Below, in pieces: positions 10,672-23,299 of a stretch of 64,000 nucleotides of DNA. This stretch comes from Tragulus kanchil (taxonomy: Eukaryota > Chordata > Mammalia > Artiodactyla > Tragulidae), in assembly GCA_022376925.1 (NCBI GenBank), contig JAIOJX010000005.1:158053501-158117500 (forward strand), in the 5' to 3' direction. A model generated the notes under the pieces. The model made no database searches, was not told where the DNA came from, and was given only the letters and a program-made list of their open reading frames with translations. How positions within the stretch are numbered: the first letter of the stretch is position 1; each line of letters opens with the position of its first letter. Position numbers and translations under genes: made by a program.

Positions 10672-10800
10672 GCAGAGCACTACAGATATCAGATCATTCA
10701 ATCTCCACAACAGCCCCATCAAGTAAATACTATATCGTCACTCCCGTTTTATGAATGGCGAGCTTCTCAAAGGTCACACGGTAAGAAGGTGGGCCAGAAA
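10672..10800 (-). repeat. MIR SINE fragment
   Basis: 'cattcaatctccacaacagc', a degraded 'actcccgttttatgaatggc', and AAAGGTCACACGG follow the antisense MIR order. Confidence 0.7.
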
Positions 10801-11090
10801 TACTGAGTTAGGCATCAAAAGAGCTGACTTTTAATCTGAACTGTAATTTTGAAAAAAAAAAAAAAAAAAGCTTTGTGACTGTGAAGTTATCTTTTTCTTT
10901 ACCTTTTTAAAAAAGAATGAGACTCTAGAATGCTTATATGGGAAAATGACATGTAAAGCTAAGATATCACACCATGCAACAATCAGATCACGTTCTCAGA
11001 AAATCATGTCCCTTTTATCTCTGTACTGTGACAAGTAATGATCTAGAGAAGAACAAACCAGATGATTAGTTGGTTAAAAATAAGCCCCTT

Positions 11091-11182
11091 GGGGACTTCC
11101 TTGGGGGTCCAGTGGTTAAAGGATATCCCTTGCAGTGGCGGGGACACAGGTTCGATCCCTGATCGGGGAACAAAGATCCCAC
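11091..11182 (+). mobile_element. Bov-tA-type SINE head, truncated
   Basis: It starts GGGGACTTCCTTGGGGGTCC and includes the B-box-like GGTTCGATCCC and 'gaacaaagatcccacatgct', which is classic Bov-tA. It stops where BOV-A2-like sequence begins. The A-box region is mutated. Confidence 0.75.
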
Positions 11183-11187
11183 ATGCT

Positions 11188-11420
11188 GGGTTCAATCCCT
11201 GATTTGGAAAGATCCCCTGGAAAAGGGAATGGCTCCCTGGTGGCTCATATGGTGAAGAATCTGCCTGTAATGTGGGTGATCCAGGTTCAGTCCCTGGGCT
11301 GGGAAGATCACCTGGAGAAGGAAGTCACGACCCACTTCAGTGTTCTTGTCTGCAGAATCCCATGGACAGAGGAGCCTGGCAGGCTAGAGGGTCCCAAAGA
11401 GTTGGATACAACTGACTAAC
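11188..11420 (+). mobile_element. BOV-A2 SINE with an extra partial unit in front
   Basis: 11188-11234 is an internal BOV-A2 piece (GGTTCAATCCCTG to 'aaaagggaatggc'). A nearly complete BOV-A2 starts at about 11234 with CTCCCTGGTGGCTCATATGG and runs to 'gttggatacaactgac'. The block 11091-11420 is therefore a composite of three SINE pieces. Confidence 0.8.
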
Positions 11421-11442
11421 ACACACACACACACACACACAC
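11420..11442. repeat. (AC)n microsatellite
   Basis: About 11 AC units directly follow the BOV-A2 end, a common arrangement in ruminant genomes. Confidence 0.9.
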
Positions 11443-13282
11443 TTTACATTATAGGTCTCCAGCTCTTTCTCTAGTGCACAATTTTGTAAATATCTATTTT
11501 TTTCTAGCACCAGTACCTATAGTGTTGATAGTACCAAAGGAATAGAATTTCATATCAATTTCCCTCTTGATACTTACTTTGGGCTCTATGTGTGCTAAGA
11601 ATGAACTGCAAGTAGGGAGTGGTGGTAGAAATGCTCCCAACTTTAATTTAGGGTCAATGAGAGAAAGGTAAAGACAGAAGGAATCTGGAAGTCCTGTTGT
11701 CAGCAAGACTTAGGAAATAAACCTGTTGCCTCTTTTTCACCTATGTCTCTCTTTACGGCTTCTACACAGAAGCTGTTTTCCTTGGAGTATTTATAGCTTG
11801 CATGTTAAATGGTTTTTCAGGGATTTTCTTGTTAAGCCAATAGGAAAGCATAGTAGCCCTCATGACTGTGTATCTTGATACAGGGCAAAAATGTGAATGC
11901 ATTTGTCTTAGAATTATTTCATCCAAGTGGATGAAAAAAATTTTGGTGGGCTCATCTCACTATCTGTATTGCAGCGCTTTGGATTCTTTAACCTTCAATG
12001 CATTGAACCTTTGAGCATTAAAATAAGCGGGCAAAAGGAGTAAGAGGATGTGACAACATTTAAGAAAAAGTTGGAAAATATATAGTATGTGCATTGCCAC
12101 TCAGATGACCTCACTACTTTAACTAAACAGAATGCAGTGTCAGGAGCAGCCTTCAGAGAGAGGCATTCCCATTTGGCAGTGACATAGTTGACTCGTGTCT
12201 GTGGACCACCACAGGGAAGCATGTTCACGCACTACTGAGATGTCAGGATTTTACATCATGGCCTTCAAGTGTAAATAAGCAAAAAAAAAAAAAAGCTGAC
12301 TTTTAAGCTGGGACTCCTTTTCTGGGAGGAAAAAAAAATCAGTTTTCTCCAAAAAGAAAACAGAAAGCAGATTTTCTTTGATCATGCATCTGATCATACA
12401 TCAGAGTGGGCCCATTCAGGTCTCTGAATGCAAGGATTCTTGAATTGATACAGAATGGGTAGGCAAGCATCATGGAATTTGTTAGTCTTCTGATTAAATC
12501 TTATTTTGATAAGCATTTGCATAGTTTTTATGGTTTCTTATTAATTAGTTCTATGACCATTAATATAAGAAAACCTATGTTTGTGCAAATATCCAGGGAA
12601 AATAAAACATTATTTTGCTTTTGGTTGAAAATAATCCTTTTACTGATTTCATCCTGTATATCGTCCCATATTTAGCCACCCAGTCTACCTCCTTTTGCTT
12701 AAATTAGAACTAAAGTCAAGCACAGTGAGAAAATGATTTCTAAGTTCATGGCCAGAATGCTTCAAAACATCACCAGGCTACTCAAAAGGATACTGCAGAT
12801 TACACACAGAAGGTACTGACGCTTGTCTGCTCCTAGTCCCGATTCACACATAGCCAGGCTTGTGCACAGGCATCAGAAAGAGTAAACATTAACCTGATAA
12901 TTAATTGATCTTGAACATAAAATTTTGAAGAACCAGAATTCAGAATTGATCCCCTACCAAAAGAGCTTCCTTTCTTATTACTCAGAATTTTTTGTGTGTG
13001 GTGTTTTTTTTTTTTTTTTGCGCATTCTGAACGCTGCCACGTGAATTGAATTGGGAACAAATGTGGAAATTTACTGAAAACAGCTCACTGTTTAATCTCT
13101 AGTAATTTCATTTTATTATCTGATCAACAGATATGCATTGCAAGTTGGATTCAAAATGAAAATAAAAAGTTTAAACAGTTAAGTGTGGTCACTAATTTTT
13201 TCTAGACCTATAGGAAAATAAAATTCAAATTTGAGAAATATTCAGGTGCAACATAAATTTTTTTAACTGTATTCCAGTCTAA
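11443..13282. other. Single-copy non-coding stretch
   Basis: About 1.8 kb with no gene, RNA or clear repeat. There are A-runs near 12281 and 12330 and a T-run at 13004-13019. No window duplication falls here. Confidence 0.5.
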
Positions 13283-13832
13283 TGGATTTTTTAAAATTAA
13301 TTTTTATCAGTGTATAGTTGTGTTACAGTGTTGTGTTGCTTTCTTGTGTGTAGCAAAGTGAATCACCCATATGTATATGTATGTCCCCTCTTTTTTGGTT
13401 TTCCTTCCCATTTGGGTCAGCACAGAGCTCTGAGTAGAGTCCCTATGCTATACAGTAGGTTCTCATCACCCCAACTCTTCCTTGGTACCTGTAAGTTTGT
13501 TCTCCACATCTGTGTCTCTGTTTCTGCTTTGCAAATAAGTTCATCTGTTCCATTTGCCTAGATTTCACATAAAAATGGTATTATGCAATATTTTTCTCTC
13601 TGACTCCACTGTATATGATAGTGTCTAGGTCTATCCACATCACTGAAAGGGGCACCGTTTTGTTCCTTTTTTATGGCTGAGTAACATTCCATTGTGTATA
13701 TATATCACGTCGTCTTTGTCCACTCCTCTGTTGGTAGACATTGAGGCTGTTTCCGTGCCTGGCTATTATATGTAGTGCTGCAGTGAACATCGTGGTTGAT
13801 GTAGTTTTTTGAATTATGGTTTTCTCCAAGCA
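13283..13832 (-). mobile_element. L1 3' end, antisense
   Basis: 'attaatttttatcagtgtat', 'gcaaagtgaatcacccatat', 'ctatacagtaggttctcatc', 'tttatggctgagtaacattc' and 'gaattatggttttctcc' follow the antisense order of an artiodactyl or late mammalian L1. Its right part is copied again at 14711-14917 by duplication 3. Confidence 0.85.
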
Positions 13833-15798
13833 ACATAGATTTTCAGTGTTCTTTGTTCACTCTCATCTCTGTTTCCTTGGTTATTTTTGAATGTTTATTT
13901 ACAAAAGTAGTCAGATAGTAGGAATAATAAAAAAAAATTGAACTCTGAATTTGGACTTCATTTCTGGACCTGGCTCTGCCACTTACCTAGTTGTATGAAT
14001 CTTTCTCAGACTGGTCCCTAAGCATCCTTGAGCAAGGTGATGAAAGTACCTGTCCAGCCTCCTTCTTCAGGGCAGTTATTATCTTCAGATGATACAATAC
14101 ATTTAGAAACTTTAATTTCCACCAGTGTCGTTTTTTTTTTAATGAGATCTCACATCCAGCATCAGCCCTTTAACTTTGTGCTGCTGTTTCTGAGGGTGAG
14201 TCTATCAGAAAACTAGTTGCCCAGTCCTGCTCTTCCTACTGAACTCTCAGGAACTGGGGGTGCCAAGTCCTTGCTGTAAGAAGACTTAATCCCCTGATCC
14301 AAACAACCTTTCCAAGTGACAGTTTGATAAGGAATGGAATGGAATGGGAATGGATGTATATTCCTATACAGTGTGATGTGGGATGTGCTTACACTTGCCG
14401 GTAGCCAGTAGAAATTTGGACATTATTTTAAAAATCAGCTCTCAGACTGCAGATCAAAATATCAACAATACTTACAACTTGACAGAGAATTTTGCCTCTA
14501 GGCTGTGCTGATGCTCTTTCCAGTTCCTCTTTTCTGGGGCTCTAAAACGGTAGAGCTTGTGTTGGAGCCAGTGACTTGTAAGCGGGTGTGGGATCCCCCA
14601 CCCACAGAGTGGCAAAGAATTTCCTCCCCTATCTTCCCTGCCCTTCACCTAAGGACCTGTGAATACCTGATGCATGTAAGCTTAGGTTCTGGGTTAAGAG
14701 GCCTAAAATTTAGGTCTATCCACATCACTGAAAGGGGCACCGTTTTGTTCCTTTTTTATGGCTGAGTAACATTCCATTGTGTATATATATCACGTCGTCT
14801 TTGTCCACTCCTCTGTTGGTAGACATTGAGGCTGTTTCCGTGCCTGGCTATTATATGTAGTGCTGCAGTGAACATCGTGGTTGATGTAGTTTTTTGAATT
14901 ATGGTTTTCTCCAAGCAACATAGATTTTCAGTGTTCTTTGTTCACTCTCATCTCTGTTTCCTTGGTTATTTTTGAATGTTTATTTACAAAAGTAGTCAGA
15001 TAGTAGGAATAATAAAAAAAAATTGAACTCTGAATTTGGACTTCATTTCTGGACCTGGCTCTGCCACTTACCTAGTTGTATGAATCTTTCTCAGACTGGT
15101 CCCTAAGCATCCTTGAGCAAGGTGATGAAAGTACCTGTCCAGCCTCCTTCTTCAGGGCAGTTATTATCTTCAGATGATACAATACATTTAGAAACTTTAA
15201 TTTCCACCAGTGTCGTTTTTTTTTTAATGAGATCTCACATCCAGCATCAGCCCTTTAACTTTGTGCTGCTGTTTCTGAGGGTGAGTCTATCAGAAAACTA
15301 GTTGCCCAGTCCTGCTCTTCCTACTGAACTCTCAGGAACTGGGGGTGCCAAGTCCTTGCTGTAAGAAGACTTAATCCCCTGATCCAAACAACCTTTCCAA
15401 GTGACAGTTTGATAAGGAATGGAATGGAATGGGAATGGATGTATATTCCTATACAGTGTGATGTGGGATGTGCTTACACTTGCCGGTAGCCAGTAGAAAT
15501 TTGGACATTATTTTAAAAATCAGCTCTCAGACTGCAGATCAAAATATCAACAATACTTACAACTTGACAGAGAATTTTGCCTCTAGGCTGTGCTGATGCT
15601 CTTTCCAGTTCCTCTTTTCTGGGGCTCTAAAACGGTAGAGCTTGTGTTGGAGCCAGTGACTTGTAAGCGGGTGTGGGATCCCCCACCCACAGAGTGGCAA
15701 AGAATTTCCTCCCCTATCTTCCCTGCCCTTCACCTAAGGACCTGTGAATACCTGATGCATGTAAGCTTAGGTTCTGGGTTAAGAGGCCTAAAATTTAG
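13626..15798. repeat. Tandem duplication 3, period 1085
   Basis: 13626-14710 recurs at 14711-15798 with a constant offset. I saw no internal difference by eye. The junction is clean, with 3-base microhomology TAG. The duplicated unit starts inside the L1 fragment and ends in unrelated sequence, so it is not a transposition. Confidence 0.93.
13833..14710. other. Non-coding sequence, first copy
   Basis: No recognised element apart from a short GGAAT-type run near 14335-14350. A 62- and an 86-residue frame recur in both copies of duplication 3 and show no domain. Confidence 0.45.
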
Positions 15799-16819
15799 CC
15801 CACGTGAAGGGTAGTTGACTAGTATTTCACTCTGCTGGACCCATAAGCCTCTGGCATTCTTGCCACTGTTACTGAACTCGAAACCCCCACACTACCTCCT
15901 ACTCCACAGAATCTTTGCCAAGCTCTTACCTCCCCACAGGAGGCTCTTAAAATTTTTAATTTATAGCCATTGCACCCATGTGACATGTAGAATGAGTGTA
16001 GATGCAAAATTGTTTAGCAGCTTAAAAATCACTAAAATATTTATGATTAGAAAGGACACTCAAGTAGGCTTTATGACTACTTTTCCTGATTGCACTGACT
16101 TCTATTTATATGAAGATATTCATAGATAAATCTTGATAAAATAATTGAAGCTGTAGTCACAAAATGATGTCTCATTCACTCTGGAAATGATCATTAGCTG
16201 TTTTTTTCTTTTTCTTTTTTTTTTTTTTTAACAACAGAACCAGTAAAATAATTAACACATGTTTAAACAGTGTATTTCTCATTATAACTTCAGTATTAGA
16301 TCCGAGGTTAAGCTTCTGGATTTGAATCTAAGTTTTCAGACTTTTGACTTCTGGAAAACTTTTATGTGCTGATGCAGGGTTGCTGTTTTTAGGTCATGGT
16401 GATTTGGCTTTTCTAGTAGCTATTCTTTTTTCTAAGTGACTGACAGGAATCATTACTCTCTATGGCAAGAAACCAGAAGCTGGCAGGAGCCCTACAATGA
16501 CTGTCCAATTGGATTTATTTTTTTAACTGTTGTGCCAGTTTCCAAATTATCTGTAGTTATAGGGCATCTGTTTTCTTAAAAAGGTTCAAACTGGGTGATA
16601 CACATGGAGTGGCAGCCCTGCCCAGGTCAGTGGAGGGGCCAGGCCCTTCTTCCTGCAAAGACTTGCTCTTTAGCACCCTGGACAGAAGCTGGAGATCACA
16701 GTACATTCCTAGCATTGCACAAGCCACTGCCACAGCCATCAGGCAGTTTTGTATTTGCTCCTGAAGCTCTCACATTGTGGCTTTGATTCCTCTCGATTGT
16801 TTAGAGGTATGAATCTGTC
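15799..16819. other. Non-coding spacer
   Basis: No gene or transposable element recognised. A long T/CT-rich run lies near 16200-16230. Confidence 0.45.
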
Positions 16820-16879
16820 AGGGACCGCTTGGTAACAATTGATAATAGGCACTAACAGCCTGAGTGATTATAGCTATGT

Positions 16880-17570
16880 TCCTGCCTGAGCCACTTCCCA
16901 GGATGAATTTGAAAACACTGAAAAGAAAAGGGTCAGGGCTTTCATCTGAAGAAATTTCTGAATTTAGCCTCTTTTCTGGGAGAATTAATTGAGGTAGAAA
17001 GTGTCTCAAGTGAGGCCCCTCTGGCACTGAGCTCTACCTTTTCACCTGGAATTTAAACTGTCCCCCTGTCCTCCCCCGCTTTGCTGGCTAGGGCCAATTT
17101 GATAATAGCAAGCCCAGAATGAAACACATCTGTTTATTTTCCTGTGTTGGCTGTAACAAACCAGAAATGCTTTTGCTTGTCTGAGCTTTGCCCTCCTCAG
17201 AATCTTGGTATTTGTTTTGAATTTGGTTTTTGGCAGAATGAGATCCTGTGCATGCCAGGCAGGCTCAGGAATGTGTGTTTAGTAGTGTTGGATTTTGTTT
17301 TCTTTTTTTATTGACTTGGTTTGGGTTGAAGCCTTCAGCTTTTAGATACCTGACTCTTCTTCCATTGTCCTAGCTGTGCTGTAAATAATAAATGCATCCT
17401 CTGTTTTGGAGTTCTGTTGGAGAGGATGCAAATGTGTCTGTCCTGTTCCTTTATCTAGTGAGTTTCCACTACTGGCTGCTGCTGCTTTGAAATATTAAAG
17501 ACTCACAGAAATTGTTCTTTGGTAAATGTTGTTCTGTAAGTCTGCTGAAGAGGAAATGGACTGGCGCGCT
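16880..17570. other. Repeat-free sequence, possible conserved non-coding element
   Basis: No known repeat is visible. The sequence is complex, with TAAATAATAAATGCAT, 'ctggctgctgctgctttg' and ACTGGCGCGCTAAAG. It recurs at 17988-18678 through duplication 4. A regulatory role is a guess from the lack of repeats alone. Confidence 0.2.
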
Positions 17571-17609
17571 AAAGAAATACACTTACATTAGCTACTTTTT
17601 TACATTAGC

Positions 17610-17920
17610 TACTTTTTTTAAAAAATTATTTTCTTGTTGAGATATGATTCACATACCATGAAATTCAGCACTTTCATAAGGTTGTGAGCCATACGCTGTC
17701 TAATGTGACATTTTGATCAGTCTCAAAACAACCCCCTCTCACCCATAAGCAGTCAGTCACTCCCTATTACCCCTCCACCCAATCCCTGGTGACTAGACCA
17801 CTTTAAATCTCTATGTATTTGTCTATTCTCTGGACATTTCATATAAATGGGATCATGTAATATATGGGTTTTGTGTCTGATTTATTTAACATAATGTGTT
17901 CGGGTTCGTCTTTTTGTTGT
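17610..17920 (-). mobile_element. L1M 3' end, antisense (first copy, cut by junction)
   Basis: 'ttgttgagatatgattcaca', 'ctctggacatttcatataaa' and 'ttatttaacataatgtgttc' follow the antisense L1M order. It is truncated by the junction at 17927. Confidence 0.8.
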
Positions 17921-18717
17921 GCAGTTTAGGGACCGCTTGGTAACAATTGATAATAGGCACTAACAGCCTGAGTGATTATAGCTATGTTCCTGCCTGAGCC
18001 ACTTCCCAGGATGAATTTGAAAACACTGAAAAGAAAAGGGTCAGGGCTTTCATCTGAAGAAATTTCTGAATTTAGCCTCTTTTCTGGGAGAATTAATTGA
18101 GGTAGAAAGTGTCTCAAGTGAGGCCCCTCTGGCACTGAGCTCTACCTTTTCACCTGGAATTTAAACTGTCCCCCTGTCCTCCCCCGCTTTGCTGGCTAGG
18201 GCCAATTTGATAATAGCAAGCCCAGAATGAAACACATCTGTTTATTTTCCTGTGTTGGCTGTAACAAACCAGAAATGCTTTTGCTTGTCTGAGCTTTGCC
18301 CTCCTCAGAATCTTGGTATTTGTTTTGAATTTGGTTTTTGGCAGAATGAGATCCTGTGCATGCCAGGCAGGCTCAGGAATGTGTGTTTAGTAGTGTTGGA
18401 TTTTGTTTTCTTTTTTTATTGACTTGGTTTGGGTTGAAGCCTTCAGCTTTTAGATACCTGACTCTTCTTCCATTGTCCTAGCTGTGCTGTAAATAATAAA
18501 TGCATCCTCTGTTTTGGAGTTCTGTTGGAGAGGATGCAAATGTGTCTGTCCTGTTCCTTTATCTAGTGAGTTTCCACTACTGGCTGCTGCTGCTTTGAAA
18601 TATTAAAGACTCACAGAAATTGTTCTTTGGTAAATGTTGTTCTGTAAGTCTGCTGAAGAGGAAATGGACTGGCGCGCTAAAGAAATACACTTACATTAGC
18701 TACTTTTTTACATTAGC

Positions 18718-19345
18718 TACTTTTTTTAAAAAATTATTTTCTTGTTGAGATATGATTCACATACCATGAAATTCAGCACTTTCATAAGGTTGTGAGCCAT
18801 ACGCTGTCTAATGTGACATTTTGATCAGTCTCAAAACAACCCCCTCTCACCCATAAGCAGTCAGTCACTCCCTATTACCCCTCCACCCAATCCCTGGTGA
18901 CTAGACCACTTTAAATCTCTATGTATTTGTCTATTCTCTGGACATTTCATATAAATGGGATCATGTAATATATGGGTTTTGTGTCTGATTTATTTAACAT
19001 AATGTGTTCCGGGTTCGTCTGTGTTGTGGCATGTTTTAGTCCATTGTTCTTTTTTTATGGCTGAGTAATGTTCCATGGATATTGTACTGTGCGGATACAC
19101 AGTATTTTGTTTATCCATCCATCCTTTTTTGGATATGTGGGTTCTTTTCATGTATTAATAATGGTACTAAAAGTACTTATGTACAGATTTTTGTGTGGAC
19201 GTATGTTTTCAGTTCTTTCAAGTATATACCTAGGAGTGCAACTGCACGGTCACATGCTAAGTCTGTGTTTAAGGTTTTGAGGAGCTTCTGGACTGTTTTC
19301 CACAGCTGTACCACTTTACAAACCTTTTCCTAATAAGAAACAAGT
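18718..19345 (-). mobile_element. L1M 3' end, antisense (complete version)
   Basis: It continues past the duplicated part with 'tttttatggctgagtaatgt', 'ttgtttatccatccatcc', 'caagtatatacctaggagtg' and 'agctgtaccactttacaaac'. The true single-copy locus would contain this version. Confidence 0.82.
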
Positions 19346-20061
19346 GTTCTTCCTCTTGGTGTTGTCAAGTATACTTCATTTTCAAAGGTCCCAGTGGAGT
19401 GAGAGTAGCATGATGACAAGGGCTCCGAGGAGAAGACAGCATGTGACTCTGGGCGAGTCGCTGTCCTGGCTGAAAAATAAAAGACCTCTTTAAAGAGGGC
19501 ATGAGAGTGAATTAGGAAAAAAATGATAGTTTCTTAGACTTGTGTAGTGGAAATAAGCAGATACTATTAAGCTGTCTTTCAACCGTTAGATTGACTTTCT
19601 TCATTATCACAGTTAACTTGATTTGTGGCTTCCTTCTCTTCCTGCCATGTTTACCTATGAGGATAGGGTCAGTGGGCAGTGGAGTCATTAAGAGTTGAAG
19701 GGCCGTGCATGGAGGAGGCCTTTGCTGGATCATCAACCTGTGACTTCCGTTATCTCTTTTTAGCATGAGAGTTATTCAGTGACAACAAGTGAGTATTCCT
19801 TTTCTTGACATTTTGTCTGAATATGTGATATGCTACTTACTGCAAAGTGAACGATAGTTCCTTGGTATGGCCTCATAATCCTGACATTCAGCCTTTCATG
19901 CATATTATTACCCGAGAGTGAGTGAATGGGAGAGGAGGATGGGGGAAGGAGAGAGACTTATTAAACTAGATCCACAATTTAAAACTTTTCTTACCAAACT
20001 TTAAACTATAGACTGCAGATATTAAGGCCTAGAGAAGTCATTTAGTCCAGTGCTCTTTAAA
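19346..20061. other. Non-coding spacer
   Basis: No gene or clear repeat; a few more L1-derived bases may reach about 19400. Confidence 0.4.
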
Positions 20062-20074
20062 TTGTGCCCCATGG

Positions 20075-20376
20075 GGCTTCCCCTGGTGGTCCAGTGGGTA
20101 AGGACACCGCCTTGCAGTGCAAGGGGCGCCGGTTCGATCCCTGGCGGAGCGGCTGGACCGATGTGTCCAATTACCGAGCTGGAGATCTGGTGCACACATG
20201 CCCTGAGCCGGTGCTCTGTGACAACAGATGCCACCGCGATGAGGGGCCCACAGGAGCCAAAGAACAAAGATGGATGAAACTAGACAAATGAAAGACCAGT
20301 GGAAGTGGCCCGCCCACCCCCCTCCCTCCCCACCTCCCTGCCGCCAAAATAAATAAATGTTTAAAAAAAAAAAAAT
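20075..20376 (+). mobile_element. tRNA-derived SINE, group I, internally deleted
   Basis: It has the same head (TGGTCCAGTGGGTAAGG, GGTTCGATCCCTGG) and C-rich tail as the 6806 and 9383 copies. About 20 bases (the GGAAGATCC segment) are missing, so GATCCCTGG runs directly into CGGAGCGGCTGG. A perfect 13-base target-site duplication, TTGTGCCCCATGG, lies at 20062-20074 and 20377-20389. Confidence 0.92.
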
Positions 20377-20479
20377 TTGTGCCCCATGGAGCTCAGTGGC
20401 ATGTCACGGCTCCTTTCAGTTAAGAACGTGTACTTTAAAGAATATTATGAAAATCAAATGTCACACCCCTATCTAAAAT

Positions 20480-20900
20480 TTTTCAGGACTCCCCTTTACC
20501 CATGGACTAAAGCCTGAGGTTCTTGGCATGAAATGCAAAGTTCTTTGTGATCTGCCCACTGGAGGCCCAAGTGGTTGATCCCATTCCATCCCTTATAGTC
20601 CGTGTTCCAGTAGTACCAGGGCTCCTGCTGGTTCCCTGAGCTGGTCTGGCTGTTTCACAGCTCTCTGCATTTGCACTTGATGTTTCTTCCATTTAGGATG
20701 CACTGTCTCTGCCCTGCATTCTTCCTTGCTCCCATCTCAGTTAGCTCCAGACTTAAATAGTCGCCTGCCTATCCCATCGCTCACTGTCCTTTGATCCTGC
20801 TACATTTGGTATAACACCAGTCACAAGCTGGAACAACATTCTTAATGTATTTATTTGTGCTCTCTGCTTTTCTCACTCTGCATCCTCTCCCCTGGCAACC
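20480..20900 (+). repeat. L2 LINE fragment
   Basis: 'ggactaaagcctgaggttct', 'tgcaaagttctttgtgatct' and 'tttgcacttgatgtttcttc' follow the order of the L2 3' region. Diverged and non-coding. Confidence 0.6.
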
Positions 20901-21249
20901 TCTTGGGCTCATGTGGCATCAATCAATAAAAGACCTTCATCTCTTTCTTAGAACTTTCTCATGAACTTCCAGCAAGCACACAGGCCACTGCATAGCTTCC
21001 TCAGAGAGATATGTAGCATCCCAGATCACAACGGAGTGCTTCAAGTTAATTAATTTTGCATTCCAATATGGTCTTCTTCCTGCATTCTCATCTCAGGGAA
21101 AGACTACCCAGTTGCCCTGTCTCAAAAACTGGGCATCATCTTTCATTCCTCCCTCTTCCACATCCTGTCATTTCAATTATGGCAACTCTCCCTCATGATA
21201 TTCTTTTCTAAATCCACCCACTTTTCTACATCTCCCTTGTAATAACTCG

Positions 21250-21454
21250 CTGCCCATTTCTTGTGTAAATCATGTACTTTTTTATTCTAGGTCCTCTAGT
21301 GCTGTCTACTATAAATATATGTTATTTTAAATTTTCTATTAGCTACATTGAAAAGGTGAAAGAAAAAGTATAGTTAACTTTAATAATTATTTTACATAAA
21401 CCATTATATAGAAAATATAGTCAACTCAACATGTAATAAATATTTGAAACCATT
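21250..21454 (+). repeat. Old repeat, left part, interrupted by L1 (tentative)
   Basis: The left part reads 'ctacattgaaaaggtgaaag' and 'caactcaacatgtaataaat'. A right part after the L1, at about 23165-23300, reads 'taagtcttcaaaaatcagtg' and 'atggctagtggctactgtat'. The two look like halves of one older repeat. Family not assigned. The left part recurs at about 22373-22577. Confidence 0.4.
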
Positions 21455-22025
21455 AGTTATATTTTAACATACTTTGTTGACATACAAAAAGCTGTACACA
21501 TTTAATATACACAACTTGATGAGTTTGAGAATAAGTTTATATATGCCCATGAAGTCAAATCTATGCCATAAACCTATCCATTACTACAAAAGTTTTCTCC
21601 TGTCCTTTTTATTATTATTATTATTGTTTTTAACTGATATGATGGTGACAATGATCAGGATAGTTAACATAAGATCTACTCTCTGCAGCAAATATTTAAG
21701 TATAGCAATACAGTGTTGTTAACTATAGGCACTGAGCTATACAGTAGATCTCTAGGTTTTATTGATCTTGTATAAACTTTGTACCCCTTGACTAATACCT
21801 CCTCATTTCCTCTCCCCTGTCCCTGGGCAACTGCTATTTTACTCTCTCTGTTTCTATGGGTTTGACTGTTGTAAATTCCTCATATAGTTGACATGATGTA
21901 GTATTTGTCCTTCTTAGCATAATGTCCTCTAAGTTCATCCGTATTGTCACAAGTGACAAGATTTTTTTCTTTTTTAGGACTGACCATAATATTTCATTGT
22001 TTATATACACCACACTTTCCAATAG
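21455..22025 (-). mobile_element. L1M 3' end, antisense (first copy)
   Basis: 'ttgacatacaaaaagctgta', 'atacacaacttgatgagttt', 'acagtgttgttaactatagg' and 'ccttcttagcataatgtcct' follow the antisense L1M order. An (ATT)n run lies at 21608-21626. Confidence 0.8.
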
Positions 22026-22577
22026 AAAAATGATCAAATATTATAAATTCTATTCTTTTAAATATTAAGTCTTCAAAATCAGTGTGAAATTATTAAGTCT
22101 TCAAAAATCTAGTGGCTACTTCCTCAGAGAGATATGTAGCATCCCAGATCACAACGGAGTGCTTCAAGTTAATTAATTTTGCATTCCAATATGGTCTTCT
22201 TCCTGCATTCTCATCTCAGGGAAAGACTACCCAGTTGCCCTGTCTCAAAAACTGGGCATCATCTTTCATTCCTCCTCTTCCACATCCTGTCATTTCAATT
22301 ATGGCAACTCTCCCTCATGATATTCTTTTCTAAATCCACCCACTTTTCTACATCTCCCTTGTAATAACTCGCTGCCCATTTCTTGTGTAAATCATGTACT
22401 TTTTTATTCTAGGTCCTCTAGTGCTGTCTACTATAAATATATGTTATTTTAAATTTTCTATTAGCTACATTGAAAAGGTGAAAGAAAAAGTATAGTTAAC
22501 TTTAATAATTATTTTACATAAACCATTATATAGAAAATATAGTCAACTCAACATGTAATAAATATTTGAAACCATTA

Positions 22578-23150
22578 GTTATATTTTAACATACTTTGTT
22601 GACATACAAAAAGCTGTACACATTTAATATACACAACTTGATGAGTTTGAGAATAAGTTTATATATGCCCATGAAGTCAAATCTATGCCATAAACCTATC
22701 CATTACTACAAAAGTTTTCTCCTGTCCTTTTATTATTATTATTATTGTTTTTAACTGATATGATGGTGACAATGATCAGGATAGTTAACATAAGATCTAC
22801 TCTCTGCAGCAAATATTTAAGTATAGCAATACAGTGTTGTTAACTATAGGCACTGAGCTATACAGTAGATCTCTAGGTTTTATTGATCTTGTATAAACTT
22901 TGTACCCCTTGACTAATACCTCCTCATTTCCTCTCCCCTGTCCCTGGGCAACTGCTATTTTACTCTCTCTGTTTCTATGGGTTTGACTGTTGTAAATTCC
23001 TCATATAGTTGACATGATGTAGTATTTGTCCTTCTTAGCATAATGTCCTCTAAGTTCATCCGTATTGTCACAAGTGACAAGATTTTTTTCTTTTTTAGGA
23101 CTGACCATAATATTTCATTGTTTATATACACCACACTTTCCAATAGAAAA
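22578..23150 (-). mobile_element. L1M 3' end, antisense (second copy)
   Basis: Same element as 21455-22025, shifted by 1123. It differs by a base or two in the T/ATT-rich runs. Confidence 0.8.
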
Positions 23151-23299
23151 AATGATCAAATATTATAAATTCTATTCTTTTTTAAATATTAAGTCTTCAA
23201 AAATCAGTGTGAATTTTATTATTGCAGCACATTTCAGTTTGTACTAGTCACATTTCTACCAACTATGGCTAGTGGCTACTGTATTCATCATAACTGTAA

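Larger units (their letters stand above)
16820..19018. repeat. Tandem duplication 4, period 1108
   Basis: 16820-17927 recurs at 17928-19018. The first copy ends with about 17 bases that do not match the continuation of the second copy after GGGTTCGTCT, so the junction carries a short scrambled end. Otherwise the copies are almost identical, with one extra C near 19010. Confidence 0.92.
20996..23280. repeat. Tandem duplication 5, period 1123
   Basis: 20996-22118 recurs from 22119 to about 23220. The end of the first copy is scrambled: 'attaagtcttcaaaa' is repeated, and about 55 bases present in the second copy (about 23214-23270) are missing. Both copies then share AGTGGCTACT. The small internal repeat looks like a mis-joined consensus. 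Confidence 0.9.

Noticed and set aside
13626..15798. Transposition or segmental duplication as the source of the copies
   Set aside because: Unit ends do not coincide with element ends, there are no target-site duplications around units, and the same length recurs at unrelated sequences.
16200..16232. Poly-T run as the tail of an antisense retrogene
   Set aside because: The adjoining sequence shows no gene-like frame and no target-site duplication.
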